A stretch of DNA of 64,000 nucleotides from Pseudomonas putida (GCF_001976065.1 NZ_MNAH01000013.1:2142-66141); one strand, 5' to 3'; numbered from the stretch's first letter, positions 1 through 8,517 are shown. A program made the numbers and translations. Notes: generated from the sequence alone by a model not told the origin.

Positions 1-74
1 CTCACAAAACACCAAGCTGTCACATACCCAATTTGCTGAAGCGAGGCCAACCGGCCACGACTCAGTACCCGAAT

Positions 75-194
75 TTCTTGACGACCATAGAGCGTTGGAA
101 CCACCTGATCCCATCCCGAACTCAGAAGTGAAACGATGCATCGCCGATGGTAGTGTGGGGTTTCCCCATGTGAGAGTAGGTCATCGTCAAGATT
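75..194 (+). rRNA. rrf: 5S ribosomal RNA
   Basis: The sequence matches the Pseudomonas 5S rRNA pattern: a terminal stem formed by CTTGACGA near position 77 and TCGTCAAG near position 184, the internal CCGAACTCAGAAGTGAAACG loop region, and the GATGGTAGTGTGGGG arm. The length of about 120 nt is normal. The 74 bases before it are consistent with a 23S-5S spacer, so the window opens at the 3' end of an rRNA operon. The ends are placed by comparison with the usual mature 5S and could be off by one to three bases. Confidence 0.95.
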
Positions 195-200
195 AAATTC

Positions 201-236
201 CAAAACCCCTATCTGCGTATGCAGGTAGGGGTTTTG
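201..236 (+). terminator. rRNA operon terminator
   Basis: An inverted repeat with arms AAAACCCCTA and TAGGGGTTTT, extended by a TCTGC/GCAG inner stem around a short loop, is followed by a T-rich run. It lies 7 bases after the 5S end and is a classical intrinsic terminator for the rRNA operon. Confidence 0.9.
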
Positions 237-259
237 TTTTTGTGGCCATTTTTTCTGCG

Positions 260-279
260 GGAGCGAGCAAGCTCGCTCC
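260..279. repeat. REP element (small palindrome)
   Basis: GGAGCGAGC-AA-GCTCGCTCC is a perfect 9-bp hairpin with a 2-base loop, flanked by the CTCCTACG tail typical of Pseudomonas REP sequences. Related cores recur at about 13190 and 59436 in this window. No gene lies between here and position 400. Confidence 0.75.
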
Positions 280-399
280 TACGTAAAGAAAATGACATGA
301 AAGTGACCCGGCGGTTTTTGCTATGGTGCAGCTCGTTTTTTTAACGGACTGTTTCAAGCCCAGGGATCGGCGTTTTCTTTTCAAAGAGCTGCTATAGAA

Positions 400-2292
400 A
401 TGCCCCAACCGATTCCGATCAAAGACCACGAAAAAGAGACGCGTCTGGTCAACAAGAGACTGATGGCCTGCGCCTTGTTCGTCGTCGCCATCACCTGCGC
501 GCTGGTGGTTCGCCTGTACATCCTGCAGGTGGTGGAATTCGACTATCACTCGACGATTTCCGAAAACAACCGCGTCCACGTGCTGCCGATCACCCCTACC
601 CGGGGCTTGATCTATGACCGTAATGGCGTGGTCCTGGCGGACAACCGGCCCAGCTACAACCTGACCATCACCCGCGAGCGAGCGTCCGATGTCAGTCAAG
701 AGTTGGACGAAGTGGTCAGCTTGCTGCACCTGCCTGCTGAAGACCGCACGCAGTTCGACAAGGCGATGAAACAGGCACGGCACCCGTTCGTGCCGGTGAC
801 GTTGTTCTATGAACTGAGCGAGGAGCAGATCGCGGTACTGGCGGTCAACGAGTTCCGCTTGCCGGGCATCGATGTCGAGCCGCAGTTCGTGCGTCATTAT
901 CCGTTGGGCGAGCACTTTGCTCATTCGGTCGGCTACGTCGGACGGATCAACGAGAAAGAGTCCAAGGTCCTGGATACCGTCGAGTATCGAGGTACCCAAT
1001 CCATCGGCAAGACCGGGGTCGAAAAATTCTACGAGTCGCAACTGCACGGCCACGTCGGTTACGAGGAAGTCGAGACCAATGCCCAGGGCCGCGTATTGCG
1101 TGTGCTCAAGCACACGGATCCGGTGCCCGGTGAAAGCATCGTCCTGAGCCTGGACGTCAAGCTGCAGGAGGCCGCCGAGCACGCCTTGGGCGATCGTCGT
1201 GGCTCCGTGGTTGCGCTCGATCCGTCCACCGGGGAAGTGTTGGCCATGGTCAGCAACCCGAGTTTCGATCCGAACCTGTTCGTCACCGGTATCAGCTCCA
1301 AGGAATACTCGGCGCTGCGCGATTCCATCGACCGGCCGCTGTTCAACCGCGTGCTGCGCGGGCTCTACGCGCCGGGCTCGACCATCAAGCCGGAAGTCGC
1401 CATTGCCGGGCTCGACGCCGGCATCGTCACGCCGCAGACCCGGGTCTTCGATCCGGGGTATTACCAACTCCCGGACTTCGACCACAAGTACCGCAACTGG
1501 AACCACAGCGGCGACGGTTGGGTGGACATGGACGCGGCGATCATGCGCTCCAACGACACCTACTTCTACGACCTGGCGCACAAGCTGGGCATCGATCGGC
1601 TGCATGACTACATGGCCATGTTCGGCCTCGGGGAAAAGGTCTCGCTGGACATGTTCGAAGAGTCTCCCGGCTTGATGCCTTCCCAGGCCTGGAAGCGCGC
1701 CACGCGGCGTCAGCCATGGTTCCCGGGGGAAACCGTGATCCTCGGCATCGGCCAGGGCTATATGCAGGTCACGCCGCTGCAACTGGCCCAGGCCACGGCG
1801 CTGATTGCCAATAAAGGCGTGTGGAACCGCCCGCACCTGGCCAAGACCGTAGACGGTGTGGCGCCGGTGGACGAGCATCCGATGCCGAACATCCTCCTCA
1901 AGGACCCGCGCGACTGGGAGCAGGTCAACCACGGCATGCAGATGGTAATGCACGATGCCCGCGGGATTGCCCGGGCGGCAGCGGCGGGCGCCCAGTACCG
2001 TATCGCCGGCAAGAGCGGCACCGCGCAAGTGGTGGCGATCAAGCAAGGCGAGCGCTACAACCGCGCGAAAACCCGCGAACGCAATCGAGACAACGCCTTG
2101 TTCGTCGGTTTCGCCCCGGCCGAACATCCGCAGATCGTGATTTCGGTGATGATCGAAAACGGCGAGGCGGGTGGTCGTGTCGCCGGTCCCGTGGTGCGGC
2201 AGATCATGGACGCCTGGCTACTCGATCAAGACGGCCATCTCAAACCGCAATACGCCGTGCCGAGCAAGGCAGCGGGCGATCCTCACGTATAA
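400..2292 (+). CDS. mrdA: Penicillin-binding protein 2 (peptidoglycan transpeptidase)
   Basis: 630 residues, the usual PBP2 size. One membrane segment lies at about residues 22-45, so the bulk of the protein is periplasmic. A PBP dimerisation domain follows (the TRGLIYDRNG motif near residue 66), then the transpeptidase domain with all three active-site motifs: S327-T-I-K, S384-N-D and K538-S-G-T. It crosslinks peptidoglycan with the elongasome (partner RodA) and is a beta-lactam target. No rodA, mreBCD or lytic transglycosylase gene is adjacent, so this is an isolated copy beside an rRNA operon. It may be the second PBP2 that several pseudomonads carry; that is inference. The ATG at 400 fits the hydrophilic N-terminus before the anchor. 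Confidence 0.93.
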   Translation: MPQPIPIKDHEKETRLVNKRLMACALFVVAITCALVVRLYILQVVEFDYHSTISENNRVHVLPITPTRGLIYDRNGVVLADNRPSYNLTITRERASDVSQELDEVVSLLHLPAEDRTQFDKAMKQARHPFVPVTLFYELSEEQIAVLAVNEFRLPGIDVEPQFVRHYPLGEHFAHSVGYVGRINEKESKVLDTVEYRGTQSIGKTGVEKFYESQLHGHVGYEEVETNAQGRVLRVLKHTDPVPGESIVLSLDVKLQEAAEHALGDRRGSVVALDPSTGEVLAMVSNPSFDPNLFVTGISSKEYSALRDSIDRPLFNRVLRGLYAPGSTIKPEVAIAGLDAGIVTPQTRVFDPGYYQLPDFDHKYRNWNHSGDGWVDMDAAIMRSNDTYFYDLAHKLGIDRLHDYMAMFGLGEKVSLDMFEESPGLMPSQAWKRATRRQPWFPGETVILGIGQGYMQVTPLQLAQATALIANKGVWNRPHLAKTVDGVAPVDEHPMPNILLKDPRDWEQVNHGMQMVMHDARGIARAAAAGAQYRIAGKSGTAQVVAIKQGERYNRAKTRERNRDNALFVGFAPAEHPQIVISVMIENGEAGGRVAGPVVRQIMDAWLLDQDGHLKPQYAVPSKAAGDPHV

Positions 2293-2459
2293 GCGTTCTA
2301 TTATCCGCAGAAAATCATCGGCTCAAACGGTCAGCCGTTGGTGCAGGCTTTCGAGAAAGATCGTCTCGGCACGGCTCATGCGCTGTTCGCGGTTCCAAGT
2401 GGAAACAGTTAAGGTCAGGTCAGCCCACAATGGGCCAGATCCTGACACCGTTCGCCTGA

Positions 2460-2684
2460 CCGCGCAGGAAGGCTCCTCCCGCACAGATGACCCCCACGTC
2501 ATGGGTGGACAGCGGCGAGCTGGTCCTGCCCCTCGCCGGCTTCGGCTGTTCTGGCCACTACGACTATCATCTGGTACAGCCGCCGCTGGGAACGGTGCCC
2601 AAGCGACTGCTGGTGTTCATGAACTGGCTAGGGGAATGTGCGCTGCAATCATCACCTCAGGACGAGAACGAGGAAGTACGCTGA
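2460..2684 (+). pseudogene. Remnant of a LysR-type regulator, C-terminal end
   Basis: The frame open from 2460 to the stop at 2684 reads like the last 70 residues of a LysR effector-binding domain: a VDSGELVLPLAGF stretch, then YDYHLVQPP, then PKRLLVFMNWL. This is the usual order of the closing strand, the YxLVxPP strand and the final PKxxxFxxWL helix. An in-frame stop lies immediately upstream (2457-2459), and I find no HTH domain in the preceding 170 bases. The only ATG (2487) would give a 65-residue fragment. I infer a decayed regulator, perhaps once of the sulfur genes that follow. The rest of 2293-2745 shows nothing else I can name. Confidence 0.5.
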
Positions 2685-2745
2685 GGAAGGCCTGCGTACC
2701 TGTTAAGGATTAACTTGAATTGGCCGCAGAAAGGAGTCGAAAACC

Positions 2746-3411
2746 ATGAAATTTGCCCAGAGATCCGGTCGCAAGACCCGCGTTGGCCTGTGTGTCTTCT
2801 TGCTGGCGACAGCAGCACAGGCCGATCCCCAGGGACAGAAAATCTACACCCAGGGCGGTGAGTCACCCGCCGCCCTGGCTTGCGCCACCTGTCATGGGCC
2901 CGACGGGATGGGCGTCGGTAGCGCCGGGTTTCCCCGGCTGGCGGGTTTGTCCCCGGGATACCTGGTGAAGCAGCTCGAGGATTTCCGCTCAGGCAAACGC
3001 AGCAATGCCGTGATGCAACCGATCGCAGCGGCGCTGACCGATCCCGAAGGCAAGGCGGTGGCGAGCTATCTCGGTGCCTTGGCTATCGCGGCTTCCAGTG
3101 CTGATTTGGCCCCCACGGGAAGTGTGGGCAGCGCCGCTGAGAAGTTGGTGAAACAAGGCGACTGGAGTCGCAATATTCCGGCTTGTGTCGCCTGCCACGG
3201 GGTGGGCAACAGCGGCGTGGGAGAAAGTTTTCCGCCACTGTTAGACCAGTCGGGCGTGTACATCGCGGCACAGCTCAATGCCTGGCGCAGTGGCACGCGC
3301 AAGAATGATCCCAATGATTTGATGGGGCATATCGCGCGCTCCCTCAGTGATACTGAAATCAGGGATCTGTCAGCCTATTTCGCCGGCCTGGGCGGGGAGG
3401 GCAAGCCATGA
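2746..3411 (+). CDS. Diheme cytochrome c4-type protein, TsdB-like electron acceptor
   Basis: 221 residues with a cleavable signal peptide (hydrophobic core about residues 12-25, cut near AQA-D), so periplasmic. Two class I cytochrome c domains carry C46-A-T-C49-H50 and C147-V-A-C150-H151, the arrangement of cytochrome c4. The ATG is preceded by AAGGAGT at good spacing. The stop overlaps the start of the next gene by 4 bases, so the two are translationally coupled. In Pseudomonas stutzeri a diheme cytochrome, TsdB, precedes TsdA and takes electrons from it; the same order here supports that role. The cytochrome c4 family is broad, so the TsdB name rests on context. Confidence 0.85.
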   Translation: MKFAQRSGRKTRVGLCVFLLATAAQADPQGQKIYTQGGESPAALACATCHGPDGMGVGSAGFPRLAGLSPGYLVKQLEDFRSGKRSNAVMQPIAAALTDPEGKAVASYLGALAIAASSADLAPTGSVGSAAEKLVKQGDWSRNIPACVACHGVGNSGVGESFPPLLDQSGVYIAAQLNAWRSGTRKNDPNDLMGHIARSLSDTEIRDLSAYFAGLGGEGKP

Positions 3412-4352
3412 ACAATGCACTGAAGGTCTGCCTTGGCATCGTGATTGCGGTACCGCTTCTGGCCGCCAAAACGTACTACGAAGAACGCGACGGGGTGACG
3501 GTCGCGAAGGTACCTGTGGCGGCGGCCGAGCCGGCTGAGCCAGTCAGGCCCGGGGTTTTTACGCCGCCCCAGGAAGCGCAACTGCCCGACAACGCCTTTG
3601 GCGAGCTGGTGCGCGAAGGTCGGGACATCTTTGTCGACACCCGGAAAAATGCCGCCGAGTTCGTGGGTAACGGACTCAACTGCAGCAACTGCCACCTCGA
3701 TCAAGGTCGCAAGGCGGATTCAGCGCCGCTGTGGGGGGCCTATGGCATGTACCCCGCCTATCGAAAAAAGAACAACAAGGTCAATACGTTCACCGAGCGC
3801 ATGCAGGGCTGCTTCGAATTCAGCATGAACGGCAAGGCACCCGCCAGTGACAGCCATGTGATGAAAGCACTCGGCACCTACGCCTATTGGCTCGCAACCA
3901 AGGCGCCTGTGGGTGAGGAACTGCCGGGGCGCCTCTATCCGGTTATCCCGGCCCCGGAAAAAGGCTTCGACCTGGTGAAAGGGAAACAAATCTATGCCGA
4001 GCAATGCGCCATTTGCCATGGCGCGCAAGGGCAGGGCCAACAGGCCGCAGGCACATTCGTGTTTCCACCGCTTTGGGGCAAGGACTCCTACAACTGGGGT
4101 GCTGGCATGCACCGTATCAACACGGCGGCGGGCTTCATCAAGCAGAACATGCCGCTGGGCAAGGGCGGTTCGCTGTCGGATGACGAGGCCTGGCATGTGG
4201 CGGCCTGGATCAACAGTCACGAGCGCCCCCAGGATCCGCGCCTGGTCGATGGCTCCGTGGAAAAGACCCGGGAGAAATACCACCAGGGCGATGGGGTCAA
4301 CCTGTATGGCGAAGTCGTTAATGGCGTGACGCTGGGGCAGGGCATCAACTGA
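3408..4352 (+). CDS. tsdA: Diheme thiosulfate dehydrogenase / tetrathionate reductase, TsdA family
   Basis: 314 residues with a short N-terminal hydrophobic export segment. Heme 1 site C92-S-N-C95-H96 is followed 39 residues later by C135 in MQGCFEFSMNGK, which corresponds to the DCFERSxNGK motif supplying the unusual cysteine heme ligand of TsdA. Heme 2 site C200-A-I-C203-H204 is followed by M248 in IKQNMPLGK, the expected distal methionine, with spacing of 44 residues. TsdA enzymes join two thiosulfates into tetrathionate, or the reverse, in the periplasm and pass electrons to a cytochrome such as the coupled upstream gene. The Cys ligand makes assignment to TsdA rather than a generic cytochrome convincing. 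Direction of catalysis cannot be read from sequence. Confidence 0.85.
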   Translation: MNNALKVCLGIVIAVPLLAAKTYYEERDGVTVAKVPVAAAEPAEPVRPGVFTPPQEAQLPDNAFGELVREGRDIFVDTRKNAAEFVGNGLNCSNCHLDQGRKADSAPLWGAYGMYPAYRKKNNKVNTFTERMQGCFEFSMNGKAPASDSHVMKALGTYAYWLATKAPVGEELPGRLYPVIPAPEKGFDLVKGKQIYAEQCAICHGAQGQGQQAAGTFVFPPLWGKDSYNWGAGMHRINTAAGFIKQNMPLGKGGSLSDDEAWHVAAWINSHERPQDPRLVDGSVEKTREKYHQGDGVNLYGEVVNGVTLGQGIN

Positions 4353-4354
4353 GC

Positions 4355-4388
4355 GCAGGCAGGGCCAGGCCGACTTGGCCCTGCTTGC
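4355..4388. terminator. Hairpin between convergent genes
   Basis: Arms GCAGGCAGGGCCA and TGGCCCTGCTTGC pair at 12 of 13 positions around an 8-base loop. It fills the 48-bp gap between convergent tsdA and the cytochrome gene at 4401, so it probably terminates from both sides, although neither side has a strong T-run. Confidence 0.6.
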
Positions 4389-4400
4389 TCAAGCGCCGGT

Positions 4401-5048
4401 TTACTGCTGCAGGATGAAGGTCGCCAGGCTGTTCAGCTCGTCGTTGCTCAACTGCGCGAAGGGCGGCATCGGGATGTCCCCCCATTTGCCGCTGCCGCCG
4501 TGCTGGATGCTCGACGTCAGCTTGGTCAGGGCCTGGGGGTCATTGGCGTATTTGGCCGCCACATCGTGATAAGCCGGGCCGACTACCTTGTGATCGATGG
4601 CGTGGCAGGACAGGCACGCGTTGTTCTCAAGCAAGGTCGTGGCGTCGACTTTTGCCACCGGGGCTGGGGCAGGTTGGCCCGCCGCCGGGTTCGAGGCGGC
4701 CAGCACATCGGCATCGCTCGCCTTGGCACTGCCGTAGGTGGCCGCCAGGTAGGCGCCGATAATGGTCACGTCCTGATCGCTGATCGGCGCACCGTACACG
4801 TGCTGCATCTTGCCCGCTTCCGCCGTCCACTGCGCCAGGCTCATGCCCGGTGGCTGGAAGTTGATGTAGTCGGCGGAATGGCAGGTGGAACACTTCTGCT
4901 GGGCCAGCGGGTAGCCCGGCAGGGTACTGGGCTTCAGCGCTGCCGTTTCCGGCGGCAGGGTGATCGACAGGGGCGCTGCGCAGGCGATGCCCGCCAGGCA
5001 GATTTGCGCCGCGCACAGCCAGCGGCTCATGAGTTTCATGGATTTCAT
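4401..5048 (-). CDS. Diheme cytochrome c subunit of sulfite dehydrogenase (SorB/SoxD-like)
   Basis: 215 residues with a signal peptide (hydrophobic about residues 11-24, cleavage near ACA-A). Two heme sites are visible: C53-S-T-C56-H57 and C145-L-S-C148-H149. The second domain ends with an IPMPP motif giving the methionine ligand, as in cytochrome c551/c552. It sits 10 bp downstream of the molybdoenzyme gene and is presumably its electron acceptor. SorB of Starkeya novella is a single-heme protein, while SoxD has two heme domains; the two-domain form here is closer to SoxD in layout. No soxXYZAB genes are nearby, so a free sulfite dehydrogenase is more likely than a Sox complex. Confidence 0.8.
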   Translation of the reverse strand: MKSMKLMSRWLCAAQICLAGIACAAPLSITLPPETAALKPSTLPGYPLAQQKCSTCHSADYINFQPPGMSLAQWTAEAGKMQHVYGAPISDQDVTIIGAYLAATYGSAKASDADVLAASNPAAGQPAPAPVAKVDATTLLENNACLSCHAIDHKVVGPAYHDVAAKYANDPQALTKLTSSIQHGGSGKWGDIPMPPFAQLSNDELNSLATFILQQ

Positions 5049-5058
5049 CCGGCTCTCC

Positions 5059-6300
5059 TCAGGCGACGGTCACGTGGCTGGTTTCGACGACGTGCCGGCG
5101 ATAGCCGGCTGGGTTCCAGTCGGCTTGCAGCGGTTGGAGCTCGCCCGCGCTGTTGCTGGCGCGCACCATCAGTTGGGTGGCGCCCTTGCGGGTAAAGGTG
5201 ATCGCCAGCGTCCACTCGCGGAAGGAGTAACGGCCGAGGTCCTGGCCAAGCGTGGCTTCACGCCAGTTTTTTCCACCGTCGATGGACAGTTCGACCTTGT
5301 TGACCCCGGCACCGCCGTCGAACGCGATGCCCTTGAGCAACACGCTTTTTTTCAACGGCAACACATCGCCGTGTTTGACGCTGGTGATGAAGCTGCGTAC
5401 CGGCAGTTTGGAAATCGGTTTGGTTTGCGCCGGCGTGGTGCCGGGGGCGATGCAGAAACAATCGTTGTCCGGCACCCGGTAACCCTTGGCCATGAAAAAA
5501 CCGTCGTAGGTATGGTCGACGACTTCGATCTCGCTCAGGTGCTTGACCCAGTAGGTGCCGAAATAACCGGGCACCACCAGGCGTATCGGGTAGCCGTTGA
5601 GGAAGGGCAGGTCGGTGCCGTTCATCGACCAGGCGATCATCGGCTCACCGTCCATGGCGTGGCCGATGTCCAGGGCCTTGATGAACTCCGGGGTGCTTGG
5701 CAGCACCGGCTTGTCGAGGCCGCGGAAGGTCACTTGTCTGGCGTCGGCCTTCACCCCCGCTTTCTCCAGTACGGCCTTGAGCGGCACGCCCACCCAGCGT
5801 GCATTGCCCATCGAGCCGTTGCCCAACTGCGCGCCGAACACCCGGGGCATCGAGAAGCCGCGGCTGTTGCCCGAACATTGATTGACCGCCACCACTTCCA
5901 CCGGCTCCGCCAGCGCCTTGAGCTCGACCAGGGACAGTGACAACGGAGTGTCGACCGCGCCCTTGACCGTCAGCCGGTAGCTGTCTGGATCGATGCTGGT
6001 GGGGAAATTGGCCAGGTGGTAACGCACGAAAAAGGCGTCGTTGGGCGTGATCGGCCCTTCGTTGAACACCGTGAAGGGCGTTTCCAGGTGCGGCGGGCGA
6101 GTGGTTACCAGGGTCAAGGGGCGTTTTTGCGGATACTGCACCAGCGGCCGTGGACCCGCCGCGAATGTCACGTCCTCGGCGTTTTCGTCGGCTGCCCGGG
6201 CGAGGCTGGCCAAGGGGGAGGCGGCCACGACCAGGGCCAAGGCATCGCGCAAAACGCGCCGTCGGGTGGGCTTGCCGGTATCGATAAAACTGAACTTCAT
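5059..6300 (-). CDS. Periplasmic sulfite dehydrogenase, molybdopterin subunit (SorA/SoxC-like)
   Basis: 413 residues. The N-terminus carries a Tat-type signal (TRRRVLRD before a hydrophobic stretch and an ARA cleavage site), as expected for a cofactor-loaded periplasmic enzyme. The oxidoreductase Moco domain contains R93-Y-H95 and C142 in NQCSGNSRGF, the likely molybdenum ligand. The C-terminal part (about residues 300-413) is the Mo-co dimerisation domain with a GIAFDGGAGVNKVELSIDGG motif. It should oxidise sulfite to sulfate with the downstream cytochrome as acceptor. SorA and SoxC are sister families; lack of other sox genes favours sulfite oxidation. It would detoxify sulfite released by the neighbouring catabolic operon. 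Confidence 0.85.
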   Translation of the reverse strand: MKFSFIDTGKPTRRRVLRDALALVVAASPLASLARAADENAEDVTFAAGPRPLVQYPQKRPLTLVTTRPPHLETPFTVFNEGPITPNDAFFVRYHLANFPTSIDPDSYRLTVKGAVDTPLSLSLVELKALAEPVEVVAVNQCSGNSRGFSMPRVFGAQLGNGSMGNARWVGVPLKAVLEKAGVKADARQVTFRGLDKPVLPSTPEFIKALDIGHAMDGEPMIAWSMNGTDLPFLNGYPIRLVVPGYFGTYWVKHLSEIEVVDHTYDGFFMAKGYRVPDNDCFCIAPGTTPAQTKPISKLPVRSFITSVKHGDVLPLKKSVLLKGIAFDGGAGVNKVELSIDGGKNWREATLGQDLGRYSFREWTLAITFTRKGATQLMVRASNSAGELQPLQADWNPAGYRRHVVETSHVTVA

Positions 6301-6507
6301 GCTGCGCTCTCTTTGATTGTTTTTCTGAGATGCAACCGATAGCCCCCATCAGGGCGCAAAGGCATCGGTCTAGACGTGTCGCGAGACTGTTCGATGAGCC
6401 AACCAGTATCCCCAGGTGCGGGGTGTCTGCTTCTCATTGAGCGTCAGTGATTTAGCAATCGATGACAGAGGCGACCCCAGCGAGACCCTTTAGATGCCTT
6501 GTATTAT

Positions 6508-6515
6508 GGTATACC
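6508..6515. promoter_or_regulatory. GGTATACC palindrome in divergent promoter region
   Basis: The sequence TATGGTATACCGT is centred on the perfect palindrome GGTATACC, a core often seen in GntR/FadR-type operators. It lies in the 373-bp region between the divergent sulfite dehydrogenase operon and the operon starting at 6674. No regulator of that class is adjacent, so its owner is unknown. Confidence 0.3.
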
Positions 6516-6550
6516 GTTTGCCAAATTTACGTGGCTACCAGTCGAGCACC

Positions 6551-6578
6551 AGCGCCTGTCACCAAATGTGACGGCGCT
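6551..6578. promoter_or_regulatory. Candidate AraC-type operator upstream of the 6674-13072 operon
   Basis: AGCGCC-T-GTCAC-CAAAT-GTGAC-GGCGCT is a near-perfect inverted repeat. It contains TGTCACCAAATGTGACG (from 6557), which matches 14 of 17 positions of TGACGCCAAATGTAACG (from 14641) upstream of the AraC regulator gene. A weaker half-site, TGTCGTTCGATG, lies 21 bp downstream at 6578. The position, about 100 bp before the first gene, suits an activator site. Confidence 0.5.
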
Positions 6579-6673
6579 GTCGTTCGATGAGATGCGTTCA
6601 GGCAGCCTGAAGCTTACATTCCAATCACGTAATCGCCGCAGTGCACCCAGAACGCTGATTGGAGAAAAAAAGC

Positions 6674-7654
6674 ATGGCTCAAGTCGTACGATTTTACGAA
6701 ACCGGTGGTCCCGAGGTTCTTCGTTTTGAAGAGGTCGAGGTCGGTGATCCAGGTCCCGGTGAGGTTCGACTGCGCCACGTGGCGGTCGGCCTCAACTATG
6801 CCGACACCTACTTTCGCAATGGCACCTATCCGATCCCGATGCCCAATGGCATCGGCGTTGAAGCCTCCGGTGTAGTGGAAGCCGTGGGCGAGGGCGTGAG
6901 CAATGTGGTGGTCGGGGACCGGGTAACCTATACCGGCTTCACCAATACCCTTGGCGCCTACAGCACCGAACGTCTGATCCCGGCTGCGCCACTGATCAAA
7001 CTGCCGGAAAGTATTTCCTTCGAGAACGCCGCGGCCATGACCATGCGCGGGCTGACCTCGGCCTACCTGATGCGGCGCATCTATGACTTCAAGGCCGGTG
7101 ACAGCATCCTGCTGCACGCGGCCGCCGGTGGTGTCGGCCTGATCGTTTCGCAGTGGGCAAAATTGCTCGGCCTGAACGTGATCGGCACCGTGTCCAGCGA
7201 GGCCAAGGCAGAGCTCGCCCGGGCTCATGGTTGCGATCACGTGATCAATTACAGCCATGAAGATGTGGCCAGGCGCGTGCGTGAATTGACCGACGGCGTC
7301 GGCGTCAACGTAGTGTTCGACAGCGTCGGCAAGAGCACCTTCGAGGGCTCGCTGGACTCCCTCAAACGTCGCGGCCTGATGGTTTGCGTCGGTACCGCAT
7401 CCGGCCCGATTCCGCCCTTCAGCCCGGCACAGTTAGCGATGAAAGGCTCACTGTTCATGACCCGTCCGGCACTGGCCGACTACATCGCCGACCCGGCCGA
7501 GAAGGCTGAGCTGGCCGGTGAGATCTTCGGTCTGGTCGGCAGCGGCAAGATCAAGATCGAGATCAACCAGCATTACGGTTTGCTCGACGCCGTGCAGGCG
7601 CACCGTGATCTGGAGTCGCGCAAGACCACCGGTTCATCGATCTTCGTCATCTAA
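6674..7654 (+). CDS. NADPH:quinone oxidoreductase-like protein (zeta-crystallin/Qor family)
   Basis: 326 residues. It is an MDR-superfamily enzyme without the catalytic or structural zinc ligands. The VGLNYADTYFRNGTYP motif near residue 40 and the nucleotide-binding LLHAAAGGVGLIVSQWAKLLG segment near residue 140 are typical of QorA. It probably reduces quinones or enones with NADPH in the cytosol. The start at 6674 is chosen because GGAG lies just before it; an upstream TTG in the same frame would put that ribosome site inside the gene. It is the first gene of a same-strand operon, 14 bp before the dioxygenase. Confidence 0.85.
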   Translation: MAQVVRFYETGGPEVLRFEEVEVGDPGPGEVRLRHVAVGLNYADTYFRNGTYPIPMPNGIGVEASGVVEAVGEGVSNVVVGDRVTYTGFTNTLGAYSTERLIPAAPLIKLPESISFENAAAMTMRGLTSAYLMRRIYDFKAGDSILLHAAAGGVGLIVSQWAKLLGLNVIGTVSSEAKAELARAHGCDHVINYSHEDVARRVRELTDGVGVNVVFDSVGKSTFEGSLDSLKRRGLMVCVGTASGPIPPFSPAQLAMKGSLFMTRPALADYIADPAEKAELAGEIFGLVGSGKIKIEINQHYGLLDAVQAHRDLESRKTTGSSIFVI

Positions 7655-7668
7655 GGAGGTCTGCCGCC

Positions 7669-8517
7669 ATGCAAGTCGAACAACTCACCTGCAGCATTGG
7701 CGCCGAACTGATCGGCGTGAACCTCGCCGATGCCGTCCATGACGACGGCCTGTTCGCCGAGATCCGCGCGCAGTTGCTCAAGCACCGCGTGCTGTTCCTG
7801 CGTGACCAGGACATCAGTCGGGCCGAGCATGTGGCCTTTGCCCAGCGCTTTGGCGAACTGGAGGACCACCCGGTGGTCGGCAGCCACCCCGAGTATCCCG
7901 GGCTGGTGCAGGTCTACAAGAATCCGGACAGCCCGGTCGACCGCTACGAGAACTCCTGGCACACCGACGCCACCTGGCGCGAGGCGCCGCCGCTGGGGGC
8001 CGTGCTGCGCTGCCTGGAGTGCCCGCCGGTGGGTGGCGACACCATGTGGGCCAACATGGTCGAGGCCTACAAGCATCTGCCCAACGACGTGAAAGCCAGG
8101 ATCGAAGGCCTGCGCGCCCGGCACAGCATCGAGGCGACCTTTGGCGCGGCGATGCCGATCGAAAAACGCCTCGCGCTCAAGGCCAGGTACCCGGACGCCG
8201 AGCACCCGGTGGTGCGCATCCATCCCGAAACTGGTGAACAGGTGCTGTTCGTCAATTCGTTCACCACCCACTTCACCAACTTCCACACCGCCGAGCGGGT
8301 GCGTGTCGGCCAGGATTTCAGCCAGGGTTCCTCCGAGCTGCTGCGCTACCTGACCAGCCAAGCCAGCATTCCGGAGTACCAGGTGCGCTGGCGTTGGAAG
8401 CCTAACAGCATCGCGATCTGGGACAACCGCAGCACCCAGCATTACGCCGTGATGGATTACCCGCCCTGTCATCGCAAGATGGAACGCGCCGGGATCATTG
8501 GCGAAAAGACCTACTGA
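7669..8517 (+). CDS. TauD/TfdA family 2-oxoglutarate-dependent dioxygenase
   Basis: 282 residues, a normal TauD length. The iron facial triad is visible as H98-T-D100 (in SWHTDATW) and H258 (in TQHYAVMDY). The arginine that binds 2-oxoglutarate is probably in HRKMERAG about 10 residues after the distal histidine. Enzymes of this family hydroxylate next to a sulfonate, ether, amine or carboxylate, and the unstable product often releases sulfite or an alcohol. AAGGAGG precedes the ATG. The nearby sulfite dehydrogenase and YeiH/TauZ-type exporter make a sulfonate substrate plausible, but sequence alone does not fix the substrate. Confidence 0.85.
   Translation: MQVEQLTCSIGAELIGVNLADAVHDDGLFAEIRAQLLKHRVLFLRDQDISRAEHVAFAQRFGELEDHPVVGSHPEYPGLVQVYKNPDSPVDRYENSWHTDATWREAPPLGAVLRCLECPPVGGDTMWANMVEAYKHLPNDVKARIEGLRARHSIEATFGAAMPIEKRLALKARYPDAEHPVVRIHPETGEQVLFVNSFTTHFTNFHTAERVRVGQDFSQGSSELLRYLTSQASIPEYQVRWRWKPNSIAIWDNRSTQHYAVMDYPPCHRKMERAGIIGEKTY

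Noticed and set aside
193..2127. 644-codon ORF on the reverse strand
   Set aside because: It is the antisense shadow of mrdA, has no recognisable domain, and mrdA has complete catalytic motifs on the forward strand.
2171..2713. 180-codon forward ORF after mrdA
   Set aside because: It overlaps the mrdA end in another frame and shows no family; the LysR-like relic in a different frame explains part of the stretch better.
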